From contig NC_018870.1 in assembly GCF_000305935.1 (NCBI RefSeq), positions 1,009,942 through 1,073,941 on the forward strand: a stretch of DNA of 64,000 nucleotides, given 5' to 3'. Source of the DNA: Thermacetogenium phaeum DSM 12270. GTDB lineage: Bacteria; Bacillota; DSM-12270; Thermacetogeniales; Thermacetogeniaceae. The notes under the pieces were generated by a model. That model ran no database searches, had not been told where the DNA came from, and was given only the letters and a program-made list of their open reading frames with translations. This document shows positions 43,380-51,962 of this stretch, piece by piece. How positions within the stretch are numbered: position 1 is the stretch's first letter; each line of letters opens with the position of its first letter. Position numbers and translations under genes: made by a program.

Positions 43380-44665
43380 AAATACTGATTAAGGATTGTT
43401 ATCTCTGCGATCTTTTAAGAGATTCCGGAGTGACCACAGGGGATGTCGCCGTCGAAGGGAACCGCCTTCTCAAGGTAGGTGGAGAGGGAGAGCTCCCTTT
43501 AGGATGGAAGCCCGAAAGGGTGATTGACGGCAAGGATCACCTCTGCCTCCCCGGACTGATTAACTGCCACACCCATGCGGCCATGACTCTGCTCAGGAGT
43601 TATGCGGATGATCTGCCGTTGATGCATTGGCTGGAGAAAAAGATCTGGCCAATGGAGGCCCGGCTCACCGGAGACGACGTCTATTGGGGCACGCTTCTGG
43701 CTATCGTTGAGATGATCGAATCGGGGACCACCACCTTCAGCGACATGTACTTTTTTACGGACAGGGTCGCGGAGGCAGTCGAGGTGAGCGGTGTGCGCGC
43801 CTGTCTTTCCAGAGGCCTGATAGGAATTGGGGATTCGGCCGAACAGGGTCTAGAGGAAAGCAGGGAGTTGCTGGAAAAATGGCAGGGGGCGGCCGACGGC
43901 CGGATCAGCATCTGGCTGGGGCCCCACGCACCGTATACCTGCCCGCCGGATTTCCTGGATAAGGTTTTGACCCTGGCACAGGATTACCGGGCCGGCATCC
44001 ACGTCCATGTGGCGGAGACCAAAGATGAGATCGAACAGATCGCCAGAGAGTACGGCAAGACCCCGGTGGCCTATCTTTCCGAGAGAGGGGTCTTCCGGTT
44101 CCCGGTGCTGGCAGCTCACTGCGTCTATTTGACGGAGGAGGATATAGAGACCCTTGCGGCTGCGGGTGCGGCCGTTGCCCACAATCCGGAGAGCAATATG
44201 AAGCTGGCGAGCGGCATTGCTCCCATCCCCGAACTGTTGGCGGCAGGAGTTACTGTAGGAATTGGAACCGATGGGGCATCGAGCAACAACAACCTAGATA
44301 TGTTTGAAGAAATGCGCACCGCCGCCCTGCTGCACAAGGTCAATAAGGGTGATCCTCAGGTTCTCCCTGCGTCCCAGGTGCTGTCCATGGCTACCAGGGA
44401 CGGTGCCCGCGCCCTCAGGTTGGACGATCTCGGGCTTCTCCAACCCGGTTATAAAGCCGATCTGATCCTGGTCAACCTTAACGAGGCCCACCTGCACCCC
44501 CGACACAACCCTGTGGCGCATATGGTGTACTCTGCCCGGGGGGGAGATGTCGAGACTGTAATTATTGACGGAAGGATTGTGATGGAGGGAAGAAAGATCC
44601 TTACGATCGATAAAGAGCGGGTTTTGGCCGAAGTGGAAGAACGGGCGCGCCGTTTGCTCTCTTAA
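43376..44665 (+). CDS. mtaD: 5-methylthioadenosine/S-adenosylhomocysteine deaminase
   Basis: 429 residues. Amidohydrolase metal motifs: LPGLINCHTHAAMTLLRSYADD, HVAETKDE, VLAAHCVYL, NPESNMKLASGIAPIPELLAAGVTVGIGTDGASSNN. The substrate-loop WLEKKIWPMEARLTGDD is typical of MtaD. It deaminates MTA to methylthioinosine and SAH to S-inosylhomocysteine. It begins at TTG 43376 overlapping the aldolase stop and is the last gene of the salvage block. Confidence 0.92.
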   Translation: MKILIKDCYLCDLLRDSGVTTGDVAVEGNRLLKVGGEGELPLGWKPERVIDGKDHLCLPGLINCHTHAAMTLLRSYADDLPLMHWLEKKIWPMEARLTGDDVYWGTLLAIVEMIESGTTTFSDMYFFTDRVAEAVEVSGVRACLSRGLIGIGDSAEQGLEESRELLEKWQGAADGRISIWLGPHAPYTCPPDFLDKVLTLAQDYRAGIHVHVAETKDEIEQIAREYGKTPVAYLSERGVFRFPVLAAHCVYLTEEDIETLAAAGAAVAHNPESNMKLASGIAPIPELLAAGVTVGIGTDGASSNNNLDMFEEMRTAALLHKVNKGDPQVLPASQVLSMATRDGARALRLDDLGLLQPGYKADLILVNLNEAHLHPRHNPVAHMVYSARGGDVETVIIDGRIVMEGRKILTIDKERVLAEVEERARRLLS

Positions 44666-44679
44666 GGCACAAGTTTTAT

Positions 44680-44708
44680 TTGACAGCGGTATGTTCTTCT
44701 TATAGAAT
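44680..44708 (+). promoter_or_regulatory. Sigma-A promoter of ylxM-ffh
   Basis: TTGACA (44680-44685), 17-base spacer, TAGAAT (44703-44708). Predicted start near 44715. Confidence 0.8.
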
Positions 44709-44726
44709 GGTGTCAAGGTGATCGCC

Positions 44727-45098
44727 TTGTCAGAGAGGGATATGAGCGCAATACTCAAAAAAATGGGTCGCATGGCGCTGTTGTCGGATTTTTACGGTAA
44801 CCTGTTGACTCCGAAACAACAGGAGATCATCCGGCTCTATTACGAGCAGGATCTGTCTCTAGGAGAGATTGCCGAGAGCATGAAAACATCCAGGCAGGCT
44901 GTTCATGACACCATCAAGCGCGCCGAAAGAGCCCTGGAAAACTACGAGAAGAAGTTGGGGCTGCTGGCCGGTTATCTTAAAGAAAAGGGCGTTGTCCGTT
45001 CCTTAGAAAAGGAGGCAGGAGATATTGCTGTTTCAGGGTCTGGCAGAAAAGCTGCAGGAAACCTTCAAAAAGCTCCGCGGCAAAGGAAAGCTGACTGA
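44727..45098 (+). CDS. ylxM: YlxM/p13-like helix-turn-helix protein
   Basis: About 123 residues. ALLSDFYGNLLTPKQQEIIRLYYEQDLSLGEIAESMKTSRQAVHDTIKRAERALENYEKKLG is a sigma-70 region-4-like HTH, the UPF0122/YlxM signature. The family is always next to ffh and is suspected of linking to SRP, but its role is unsettled. TTG 44727 follows AAGGTGAT; GTG 44718 and ATG 44742 are alternatives, the first almost at the predicted transcription start. The frame runs 74 bases into ffh. Confidence 0.85.
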   Translation: MSERDMSAILKKMGRMALLSDFYGNLLTPKQQEIIRLYYEQDLSLGEIAESMKTSRQAVHDTIKRAERALENYEKKLGLLAGYLKEKGVVRSLEKEAGDIAVSGSGRKAAGNLQKAPRQRKAD

Positions 45099-46380
45099 AA
45101 ACGACCTCAAGGCAGCACTGCGGGAGGTCCGGCTTGCCCTTCTGGAGGCTGATGTCAATCTGGCTGTTGTTAAGAACTTTATCGGCCGCGTCTGGGAGCG
45201 TAGCCTTGGTGCCGAAGTGCTGGAGAGCCTGACTCCTGCTCAGCAGATCATTAAGATCGTTAAGGAAGAACTCACCGCACTGATGGGTGATACCCGCAGC
45301 GGTATCAATTTCAGCGCTACCGGCCCTACGACTATTCTCTTGGTCGGACTCCAGGGGGGAGGCAAGACTACCACTGCCGGGAAGCTGGCGCTCTATTATA
45401 AGAAGCAGGGGAAGCGCCCTCTCCTCGTAGGGGCGGATGTCTATCGTCCGGCTGCGATCAAGCAGCTGGAAGTGTTGGCGGGGCAGATCGACGTGCCCTT
45501 CTTCAGCCTCGGAGCGGACGCTTCGCCGGTGGAGATCGCCCGGAGAGCTGTGGAACATGCCCAGCGCCAGTCTCAGGATCTGATCCTGGTGGACACTGCG
45601 GGAAGGCTTCATATCGATGAAGAGCTCATGGCCGAACTGAGGAGCATGAAGGAGGCCGTTGAACCGCAGGAGGTAATCCTGGTGGTAGATGCCATGACCG
45701 GTCAGGATGCCGTGAATGTGGCCAGGGCGTTTCAAGAAGAGCTTGGGCTTACCGGCGTGATCCTGACCAAGCTGGACGGCGACACGCGCGGTGGAGCAGC
45801 TCTTTCGGTCAAGAGCGTGACGGGCTGTCCCATCAAGTTCGTCGGAACTGGAGAAAAATTGGATACCCTTCAACCCTTTTACCCAGACCGTATGGCCGCG
45901 AGGATCCTGGGGATGGGGGATGTGCTCAGCCTCATCGAAAGGGCGCAGAGCACATTTGATCAAGAAAAAGCCAGGGAGATTGAAAAGAAACTGCGCAGGC
46001 AGGAGTTCACCCTGGAAGATTTCCTTGAGCAGATCGAGCGGGTGCGTTCGATGGGTTCTCTGGAGCAGTTATTAGGGATGCTCCCCGGTGTGGGCGGGGC
46101 TAAAGAACTGCGCAAGCTGCAGGCGCAGTTCGACGGCAAGGAGTTCGTCCGCCTGGAGGCCATGATCAATTCCATGACCCCGGAGGAGCGCCGCAACCCC
46201 GCTATTATCAACGGGAGCAGAAGAAAAAGAATCGCCCGCGGAAGCGGGACTAGTGTCCAGGATGTCAACAGACTCCTTAAGCACTTTGAGCAGACCCGTA
46301 AACTCTTCAAACAGTTGAGTGAGGTCGGTAGTGGCAAGGGCAGCCGCAAACTAAAACCAATAAAGTTTCCGTTCTTCTAA
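45025..46380 (+). CDS. ffh: Signal recognition particle protein Ffh
   Basis: 451 residues. N domain, then G domain with GLQGGGKTTTAGKLALYY, DVYRPAAIKQLE, LVDTAGRLHIDEELMAEL, TKLDGDTRGGAALS, then the M domain from about 295 (MGDVLSLIERAQ..RRKRIARGSGTSVQDVNRLLKHFEQTRKLFKQL) that binds SRP RNA and signal peptides. It starts at TTG 45025 behind AGGAGGCAGGAG within ylxM. It partners with FtsY encoded 4 kb upstream. Confidence 0.97.
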   Translation: MLFQGLAEKLQETFKKLRGKGKLTENDLKAALREVRLALLEADVNLAVVKNFIGRVWERSLGAEVLESLTPAQQIIKIVKEELTALMGDTRSGINFSATGPTTILLVGLQGGGKTTTAGKLALYYKKQGKRPLLVGADVYRPAAIKQLEVLAGQIDVPFFSLGADASPVEIARRAVEHAQRQSQDLILVDTAGRLHIDEELMAELRSMKEAVEPQEVILVVDAMTGQDAVNVARAFQEELGLTGVILTKLDGDTRGGAALSVKSVTGCPIKFVGTGEKLDTLQPFYPDRMAARILGMGDVLSLIERAQSTFDQEKAREIEKKLRRQEFTLEDFLEQIERVRSMGSLEQLLGMLPGVGGAKELRKLQAQFDGKEFVRLEAMINSMTPEERRNPAIINGSRRKRIARGSGTSVQDVNRLLKHFEQTRKLFKQLSEVGSGKGSRKLKPIKFPFF

Positions 46381-46408
46381 GTAAAATTTAAGGGGGTTTG
46401 TCGAAGAA

Positions 46409-46723
46409 TTGGCTACAAAAATCAGGTTGAAGAGAATGGGAGCAAAAAAGAATCCATCTTATCGGGTTGTAGTGGCCGACTCCCGCTCACCTCGGGATGG
46501 GCGTTTTATCGAGGAAATCGGATACTATCAGCCTGTTGCCAATCCGGAAGTGATCAAGATCGATGAGGAAAGGGCACTCTACTGGCTCTCTCGGGGAGCC
46601 CAGGCAACAGATACCGTGCGGGCGCTTCTGAAAAAGGCCGGCGTCTGGGAAAAGCACTTTTCCAAGCATGCTTCAGAGTCCAGGGAAGCCGGGCCGGAAC
46701 AGGAAGAGGCTAACCCCAATTAA
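46409..46723 (+). CDS. rpsP: 30S ribosomal protein S16
   Basis: 104 residues. [41 protein letters not shown] is the S16 signature. The last 25 residues are an acidic tail. It starts at TTG 46409 after AAGGGGG. It leads the rpsP-khpA-rimM-trmD run. Confidence 0.97.
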   Translation: MATKIRLKRMGAKKNPSYRVVVADSRSPRDGRFIEEIGYYQPVANPEVIKIDEERALYWLSRGAQATDTVRALLKKAGVWEKHFSKHASESREAGPEQEEANPN

Positions 46724-46738
46724 AGAGGAGTGCGGGGG

Positions 46739-46969
46739 ATGAAAGATCTCATTGAGGTGCTCGCCAGGTCTCTGGTGGATGATCCCGACGCCGTTGAGGT
46801 GCGGGAAATTGAGGGAGAAAAGGCGCTGATTGTTGAGCTAAAGGTCGCCAGCGCCGATATGGGAAAGGTTATCGGCAAACAAGGAAAGATTGCCAAGGCG
46901 ATCCGCACTCTGGCCAGGGCAAGGGGTAATAAAATCGGCAGAAAAGTTATTGTAGAAATAGAATCTTAG
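46739..46969 (+). CDS. khpA: KH-domain RNA-binding protein KhpA
   Basis: 76 residues from ATG 46739, 8 bases after AGAGGAG. ADMGKVIGKQGKIAKAIRTLARARG contains the GxxG loop (GKQG) of the KH domain. In Firmicutes KhpA pairs with KhpB (Jag) to bind RNA and affect division and cell size. It lies between rpsP and rimM, the conserved order. Confidence 0.94.
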   Translation: MKDLIEVLARSLVDDPDAVEVREIEGEKALIVELKVASADMGKVIGKQGKIAKAIRTLARARGNKIGRKVIVEIES

Positions 46970-46980
46970 GGGTTTTTAGG

Positions 46981-47493
46981 ATGTTTGATTACATTACGGT
47001 AGGCGAAATCACCGCCACCTTCGGCGTGCGGGGGGAGGTGAAGGTGATACCGTACACCGACTTCCCAGAACGCTTCGAGAAAACCAGGAAGTTTTTCCTC
47101 AATAAAGACGGGCTGTTGCGGGAAGTATGGATTGAAAGAGCGGCCATAAGGGAAAAGGACGTCATCCTGAAGATTAAGGGGATCGATACCCCTGAGGAGG
47201 CAGCGGAATACCGCCGGGCGCTGCTTCAGATCCCGCCGGATGAGGTCTGGCCGCTCCCCCCTGATAGCTATTATCGCTTCCAGATAATCGGACTGACAGT
47301 GACTACTGCCGATGGTGTTGCTCTCGGCCGGGTGGCGGACATTTTGGAAACCGGCAGCAATGATGTTTATGTTGTAAGGGATAACGAGAAGAGAGAGTAT
47401 TTGATTCCTGCTTTAAAGGATGTTATTAAGGACATCGATCTGGAGAAGGGTTTGATGGTAATTCAGCCTTTGCCCGGCCTGCTCGAGGAGTGA
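46981..47493 (+). CDS. rimM: Ribosome maturation factor RimM
   Basis: 170 residues. [28 protein letters not shown] is the RimM N-terminal barrel, and the PRC-barrel follows ([58 protein letters not shown]). It helps 16S 3'-domain assembly around S19. It overlaps the 5' part of the trmD ribosome-binding region. Confidence 0.95.
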   Translation: MFDYITVGEITATFGVRGEVKVIPYTDFPERFEKTRKFFLNKDGLLREVWIERAAIREKDVILKIKGIDTPEEAAEYRRALLQIPPDEVWPLPPDSYYRFQIIGLTVTTADGVALGRVADILETGSNDVYVVRDNEKREYLIPALKDVIKDIDLEKGLMVIQPLPGLLEE

Positions 47494-47501
47494 GAGAGCC
47501 G

Positions 47502-48248
47502 TTGCTGATCAAAATCTTGACGATATTCCCCGAGATGTTTTCCGGACCTTTGACGAGCAGCATTTTAAAAAGGGCACAGGAACAAGGGTTGTTAAAAGTA
47601 GAAATCGTCAACATCCGGGAATTTTCGGAGGACAGACATCTTAAGGTTGATGACTACCCCTTCGGCGGAGGGGCAGGGATGGTGATGAAACCGGAGCCTT
47701 TTTTCCGCTGCCTGGAGGCTTTAAAACCTGCTCCTGGGGCACGGGTGATCCTCCTGACGCCGCAGGGGAAGACCTTCAATCAGGGTATGGCGCGAGAACT
47801 GGCAGAGGCTGAGGAGCTAATTCTGATCTGCGGCCACTATGAGGGAATCGATGAAAGGGTTAGGACGCTGGTCACAGATGAGATTTCCCTAGGGGATTTC
47901 ATCTTAACCGGAGGGGAAATCGCGGCTATGGCTATCGTCGACTGTGTCGGGCGCCTAATACCTGGTGTTGTCGGCGATCCCTTTTCTCTGAAGGAGGAGT
48001 CTTTTAATAACGGGCTGCTGGAATACCCTCAGTACACCCGCCCGCGGCTATTCCGGGGGATGGAGGTGCCGGGGGTTCTTCTTTCAGGCAACCATCGAGA
48101 GATAGAGCGCTGGCGCCGTGCTCAGGCGGTGCGCAAAACCTTCTTGCGGCGTCCCGATCTGTTGGGGGAAGTGTCCTGGGATGAAGAGGACATGAAGACC
48201 GTAAACAGCATCCTGACGGGGGAGGCTCCTCCGAAAGCCTGGAAGTGA
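47502..48248 (+). CDS. trmD: tRNA (guanine37-N1)-methyltransferase TrmD
   Basis: 248 residues from TTG 47502, 11 bases after GAGGAG; GTG 47490 is inside that site. [56 protein letters not shown] and [30 protein letters not shown] form the SPOUT trefoil-knot SAM site. It methylates G37 of tRNAs and prevents +1 frameshifting. Confidence 0.96.
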   Translation: MLIKILTIFPEMFSGPLTSSILKRAQEQGLLKVEIVNIREFSEDRHLKVDDYPFGGGAGMVMKPEPFFRCLEALKPAPGARVILLTPQGKTFNQGMARELAEAEELILICGHYEGIDERVRTLVTDEISLGDFILTGGEIAAMAIVDCVGRLIPGVVGDPFSLKEESFNNGLLEYPQYTRPRLFRGMEVPGVLLSGNHREIERWRRAQAVRKTFLRRPDLLGEVSWDEEDMKTVNSILTGEAPPKAWK

Positions 48249-48277
48249 TTGTTCTCTACTATTTCCTATGCTATAAT
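48249..48277 (+). promoter_or_regulatory. Promoter of rplS-lepB-rbgA
   Basis: TTGTTC (48249-48254), 17-base spacer, TATAAT (48272-48277), starting directly after the trmD stop. The leader is about 46 bases. Confidence 0.75.
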
Positions 48278-48329
48278 GAACGGCGGTATTGAACTCTTTA
48301 TCTTAAGTTGGATAGAGGAGGCAGTTTCC

Positions 48330-48671
48330 GTGGATTTAATGAAGATAGTTGAACAGGATTATCTAAAAAAGGATATTCCTCCTTTTCGTCCCGGTGACAC
48401 GGTACGGGTTCACGTTAAGGTTATCGAGGGGGGACGCGAAAGAACTCAGGTCTTCGAGGGAAGTGTAATCAGGAGGCGTGGAAGCGGGCTCAACGAAACA
48501 TTCACCGTAAGGCGCGTCTCCTACGGGGTTGGTGTGGAAAGAACGTTTCCTGTCCATTCTCCCCGCCTCGCCAAAATTGAGGTTGTTCAAAAAGGCAGGG
48601 TGCGCCGCGCCAGGTTGTACTATCTGAGAGACAGGGTCGGTAAGGCTGCGCGGATTCGAGAACGGAAGTAG
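48330..48671 (+). CDS. rplS: 50S ribosomal protein L19
   Basis: 113 residues from GTG 48330, 8 bases after [72 protein letters not shown] is standard L19, which sits at the 30S-50S interface. Followed 9 bases later by lepB. Confidence 0.97.
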   Translation: MDLMKIVEQDYLKKDIPPFRPGDTVRVHVKVIEGGRERTQVFEGSVIRRRGSGLNETFTVRRVSYGVGVERTFPVHSPRLAKIEVVQKGRVRRARLYYLRDRVGKAARIRERK

Positions 48672-48680
48672 GGGAGTTAA

Positions 48681-49211
48681 TTGTCCCAGGAGAAGGAGAA
48701 GCACAAGAAATCTCTGTGGCGTGAGATACTGGAATCCGTTGTCCTGGCGGTTGTTCTGGCCGCCGTGATAAGGATTTGGTTTCTGGAACCCTTTTACATA
48801 CCTTCAACTTCCATGGAACCGACGTTGTACCCTCAAGATCGCATTATCGTTAACAAGATCGGATACAAATTCCGCCAGCCTGAACGCGGCGATGTAGTGG
48901 TCTTTAAATATCCTCTTGACCCTCAGCGGGATTTTATTAAGAGGGTAATTGCCCTTGAGGGGGAAACCATCGAAGTGCGCGACAACTGTGTCTTTATCAA
49001 CGGAAAGCGCCTGGAGGAGCCCTATTTGACAGATGAGGTTGTCGCCGACTTCGGCCCTTATGTGGTCCCCAAGGATCACCTCTTTGTGATGGGCGATAAC
49101 CGCAACAACAGCGATGACAGCAGAGTCTGGGGGCCTTTAAACAAGAAGTATCTGGTAGGAAAGGCGGTGTTTGTCTACTGGCCGCCGGAGCGGATCATGG
49201 TAATCAAATGA
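48681..49211 (+). CDS. lepB: Type I signal peptidase
   Basis: 176 residues. One N-terminal membrane anchor (about 17-35), then PSTSMEPTL with nucleophile Ser44 and FIKRVIALEGE with general base Lys87; VMGDNRNNSDDSR is the C-terminal conserved box. It removes signal peptides on the outer membrane face. It starts at TTG 48681 after GGGGAG. Confidence 0.95.
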   Translation: MSQEKEKHKKSLWREILESVVLAVVLAAVIRIWFLEPFYIPSTSMEPTLYPQDRIIVNKIGYKFRQPERGDVVVFKYPLDPQRDFIKRVIALEGETIEVRDNCVFINGKRLEEPYLTDEVVADFGPYVVPKDHLFVMGDNRNNSDDSRVWGPLNKKYLVGKAVFVYWPPERIMVIK

Positions 49212-49227
49212 ACAAAAGGGGTTTAAA

Positions 49228-50043
49228 TTGTCGGATTTCGGGAAGAGGGAGGCGTTGCTCTCCCGCTACTTCAAGGTAGTCGACCTTTTTTTTGAGGTTG
49301 CCGATGCCCGCTGTCCTGTGTCATCGCGCAGCCGGGAGATCAGGCGGCTTGTCAGGGGAAGAAAGTCCGTTTTGATCCTCAACAAGGCAGACCTCGCCGA
49401 TCCTGCGGCGACAAAGAGGTGGGTCGGCTTTTTCTCCGAAGTAGGGGAGAGGGTCTTGGCAGTTGACTCCTTGCGGGGAAAAGGCCTGCAGAGGGTAGGG
49501 GAGCTTCTGCAGAGTGAGGCGGAAGACTTAAAACGACGGCTCTGGGATAAAGAGCGGCGCTGGAGGCCCTTGCGCGTTGCGGCGCTGGGGATCCCCAATA
49601 CCGGGAAGTCTTCATTTCTCAATCAAATTGTTGGCAGGCGTGCGGCAGCGACGGGAAACCGCCCCGGTGTCACGAGGGGGCCGCAGTGGATCCATCTGCA
49701 CAATGTGATTTCGGTACTGGATACGCCCGGTGTTCTTCCACCCTCTGTGAGAGATGAAGAGGCCGTATTTAAGCTGGCACTGATCGGAGCCTTGAAGCTG
49801 GAAGATCGGGATCCCGAGATCATTGCCAGAAGGCTTTTGGAATTTCTTAAAGATCACTACCCCGCTGCCCTCAGCAGGAGTTGGGGAGCTGCTGAAGATA
49901 CGCCACCAAACCTGGAGTGCATTGCCAGGAGTAAGAACTTTCTGCTGCCGGACGGGCGCCTGGATCTACAGAGAACGGCCGTTTTTCTGGTTAATGCAAT
50001 GCGCAACGGGAAGTTGGGGCGGATCACTCTGGAGTTTCCTTAA
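49228..50043 (+). CDS. rbgA: Ribosome biogenesis GTPase YlqF/RbgA
   Basis: 271 residues. Motifs are in circularly permuted order: G4 NKAD (52-55), G5 region, G1 GIPNTGKSS (about 121-129), G2 TRGPQW, G3 DTPG. This is the YlqF/RbgA arrangement; the protein helps late 50S assembly. The C-terminal ANTAR-like helices are shorter than in Bacillus. It starts at TTG 49228. It lies between lepB and rnhB as in many Firmicutes. Confidence 0.93.
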   Translation: MSDFGKREALLSRYFKVVDLFFEVADARCPVSSRSREIRRLVRGRKSVLILNKADLADPAATKRWVGFFSEVGERVLAVDSLRGKGLQRVGELLQSEAEDLKRRLWDKERRWRPLRVAALGIPNTGKSSFLNQIVGRRAAATGNRPGVTRGPQWIHLHNVISVLDTPGVLPPSVRDEEAVFKLALIGALKLEDRDPEIIARRLLEFLKDHYPAALSRSWGAAEDTPPNLECIARSKNFLLPDGRLDLQRTAVFLVNAMRNGKLGRITLEFP

Positions 50044-50192
50044 ATAGAAATAGCTGGCTGCTCTTATCGAACGATAAGAGCTTTTTTGTTGCTAAGAAGG
50101 ATTATGGCGTTTGAAAAGGAATTATATCAATTTAAGGATAAACAACATGAGGTGAAGGTGCAATATCTTCGGTTGATCAAGAGCGGCGGCGC

Positions 50193-50825
50193 TTGCGCAG
50201 GATGTACTCCTTGGAAAGGACGCTTTGGGCGCGCAGCATCCGATTCGTGGCAGGTGTTGATGAAGCGGGGCGCGGTCCCCTAGCAGGCCCTGTTGTGGCT
50301 GCAGCGGTCGTTCTTGATAGGGAGCTGAATCTGGACGGTTTGAATGACAGCAAGTGCGTGCCTAAGCACCTGCGTGCGAAGTTGGCCGTGGAAATTAAGA
50401 AAGCAGCAGCGGGTTGGGGGATCGGAATTGCCCCTGTTGGCTGCATTGAGCGTTGTAATGTATTAAAGGCGACATTTATGGCCATGTACAGGGCGATCGA
50501 GCACCTCAAAATCCGACCTGAGTACGTATTGGTTGACGGCTCATTTCCCATTCCCGGCCTGGATCTCCCTCAGACGGCTATTATTCAGGGTGACCAAAAG
50601 AGTGCGGCCATTGCCGCCGCTTCCATACTCGCCAAAACAACGCGGGACGCCATTATGGAATACTACGGCAGGCTTTATCCGAAGTATGACTTTGCACGGA
50701 ACAAGGGGTATCCTACCCGGGCGCACCTTCAAGCCCTGAAAGAATACGGGCCCTGTTTCCTGCACCGCCGCACCTTCCGGGGGGTGACAGGAGTGAAAGG
50801 AAAGGTTGATGATGACTGTCGTTAG
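50193..50825 (+). CDS. rnhB: Ribonuclease HII, possible frameshifted N-terminus
   Basis: 210 residues from TTG 50193 (ATG 50202 also possible); neither has a ribosome site. VAGVDEAGRGPLAGPVVAAAVVL carries the DEAGRG motif, with LNDSK, VLVDGSFPIPGL and ASILAKTTRD following, so the catalytic domain is complete. It cuts RNA-DNA hybrids. Upstream, a well-initiated frame from ATG 50104 (after AGAAGGA) encodes MAFEKELYQFKDKQHEVKVQYLRLIKSG in the -1 related frame and resembles the N-terminal extension of long RnhB proteins, suggesting a frameshift around 50175-50190. Confidence 0.88.
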   Translation: MRRMYSLERTLWARSIRFVAGVDEAGRGPLAGPVVAAAVVLDRELNLDGLNDSKCVPKHLRAKLAVEIKKAAAGWGIGIAPVGCIERCNVLKATFMAMYRAIEHLKIRPEYVLVDGSFPIPGLDLPQTAIIQGDQKSAAIAAASILAKTTRDAIMEYYGRLYPKYDFARNKGYPTRAHLQALKEYGPCFLHRRTFRGVTGVKGKVDDDCR

Positions 50826-51948
50826 GGTGATGCCTACGTCGGGAATGAATGCGGTTTTTAGCCCCAGGGGAGGCCCTTTTGCCGTCAAAGTGCTGGAAGT
50901 AGCAGGGGATAGGGCAGTGGTCTGGGCAGGGGAGCGGATTATTGAGGTGCGGTCGGAAATACCTTTGGCAGCGGGGGAGGAGTTCCTCGTAGAAGCGGAG
51001 CGGAGAGGGGACGGCACTGTTGCCTGGCGGGTCGTTGGTGAGATCGCCAGAACCGGCAGCAAAGACCTCCGAAATCTTCAGGGGGAAAACCTGCAGAGAA
51101 GTCCGCAGGGCGAGCCTTTGCGTTATGCCTTCTTGGAGTTCGGAGTACCCCTTTCGGAGGCCAATTTTCAGAAGGCGAGACAGCTTCTCCAGAAGCTGGG
51201 TGCTGATACTCCGGCTGCTGCCCTGGCGGCGGCGGCATGTCTGAAATCAGGCCTGGAATCGGAAGACCTACTCGGATTCATGTTCTCCTTTTTTTCCCGG
51301 CTGCTGTCGGCGGGGGATCAGGTGAATGGGGGGTCAACAAAGGAATTATTCACCGGGGGGATTGCGCCTTTTTCCGAGCAGGATTTGTTCTCCCGGGACG
51401 GTGCCACTCTGCTCAGAGCCAGGTTGCAGGAAATAGCAGAGGCCATCATCAGGCTTTCCGGTGCTTTCCGGGAGGATCACGGAGGGGAACCAGGAACTCC
51501 CGTAACCCCCTGCCGGGATGATCTGACAAAACTGCTCCTTGCCGGGCAGGTTTTTGCCCGGCTGAGGGCATCCGGCAGAGATGGGGGCTTTTACTATATC
51601 CCCCTTTTCCTGGTGGCCAGTGGTGTTCTCTTTTCTAACGGGGAATTGTTGGTCTATCCCTGCGCTGAGGAAAGAGACGCCGAATGCTGCCGGGTGTTGC
51701 TCCTGCTGGAGACCGAAAAACTCGGAAAGATGCAGATAGATGTTTTCTTTAGGCAAGGTAATCTAACGGTGGGAGCGGTCGTAGAGAGGGAAGGGACGAA
51801 GCTTCTCTTCGACCGGTACTGGCCGGAGCTGGCTTGTGTCCTGCAGCAGAAGAACTACAGAGTGCACTGGTCGGGGTGCAGGGTAGGGGTATTGTCCCGG
51901 GAAAAGCCTGCGGCAGAGCCATACTGTCCACTGGATTTGCGGGTTTAG
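50806..51948 (+). CDS. FliK C-terminal-domain-like protein
   Basis: 380 residues. The first 300 are low in conservation, Ala/Leu/Gly-rich and hydrophilic. The last 85 (VLLLLETEKLGKMQIDVFFRQGNLTVGAVVEREGTKLLFDRYWPELACVLQQKNYRVHWSGCRVG) resemble the Flg_hook domain of the flagellar hook-length control protein FliK. It overlaps rnhB by 20 bases and is followed by an FlhB-like cytoplasmic domain, the natural FliK partner. No flagellar genes are near. Assignment rests on that domain and the neighbour. Confidence 0.65.
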   Translation: MMMTVVRVMPTSGMNAVFSPRGGPFAVKVLEVAGDRAVVWAGERIIEVRSEIPLAAGEEFLVEAERRGDGTVAWRVVGEIARTGSKDLRNLQGENLQRSPQGEPLRYAFLEFGVPLSEANFQKARQLLQKLGADTPAAALAAAACLKSGLESEDLLGFMFSFFSRLLSAGDQVNGGSTKELFTGGIAPFSEQDLFSRDGATLLRARLQEIAEAIIRLSGAFREDHGGEPGTPVTPCRDDLTKLLLAGQVFARLRASGRDGGFYYIPLFLVASGVLFSNGELLVYPCAEERDAECCRVLLLLETEKLGKMQIDVFFRQGNLTVGAVVEREGTKLLFDRYWPELACVLQQKNYRVHWSGCRVGVLSREKPAAEPYCPLDLRV

Positions 51949-51962
51949 GGAAAGGTGAAGCT

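Noticed and set aside
50104-50283. Separate 59-codon gene between rbgA and rnhB
   Set aside because: Its first half looks like an RnhB N-terminal extension and its second half overlaps rnhB in another frame; treated as a frameshift instead of a gene.
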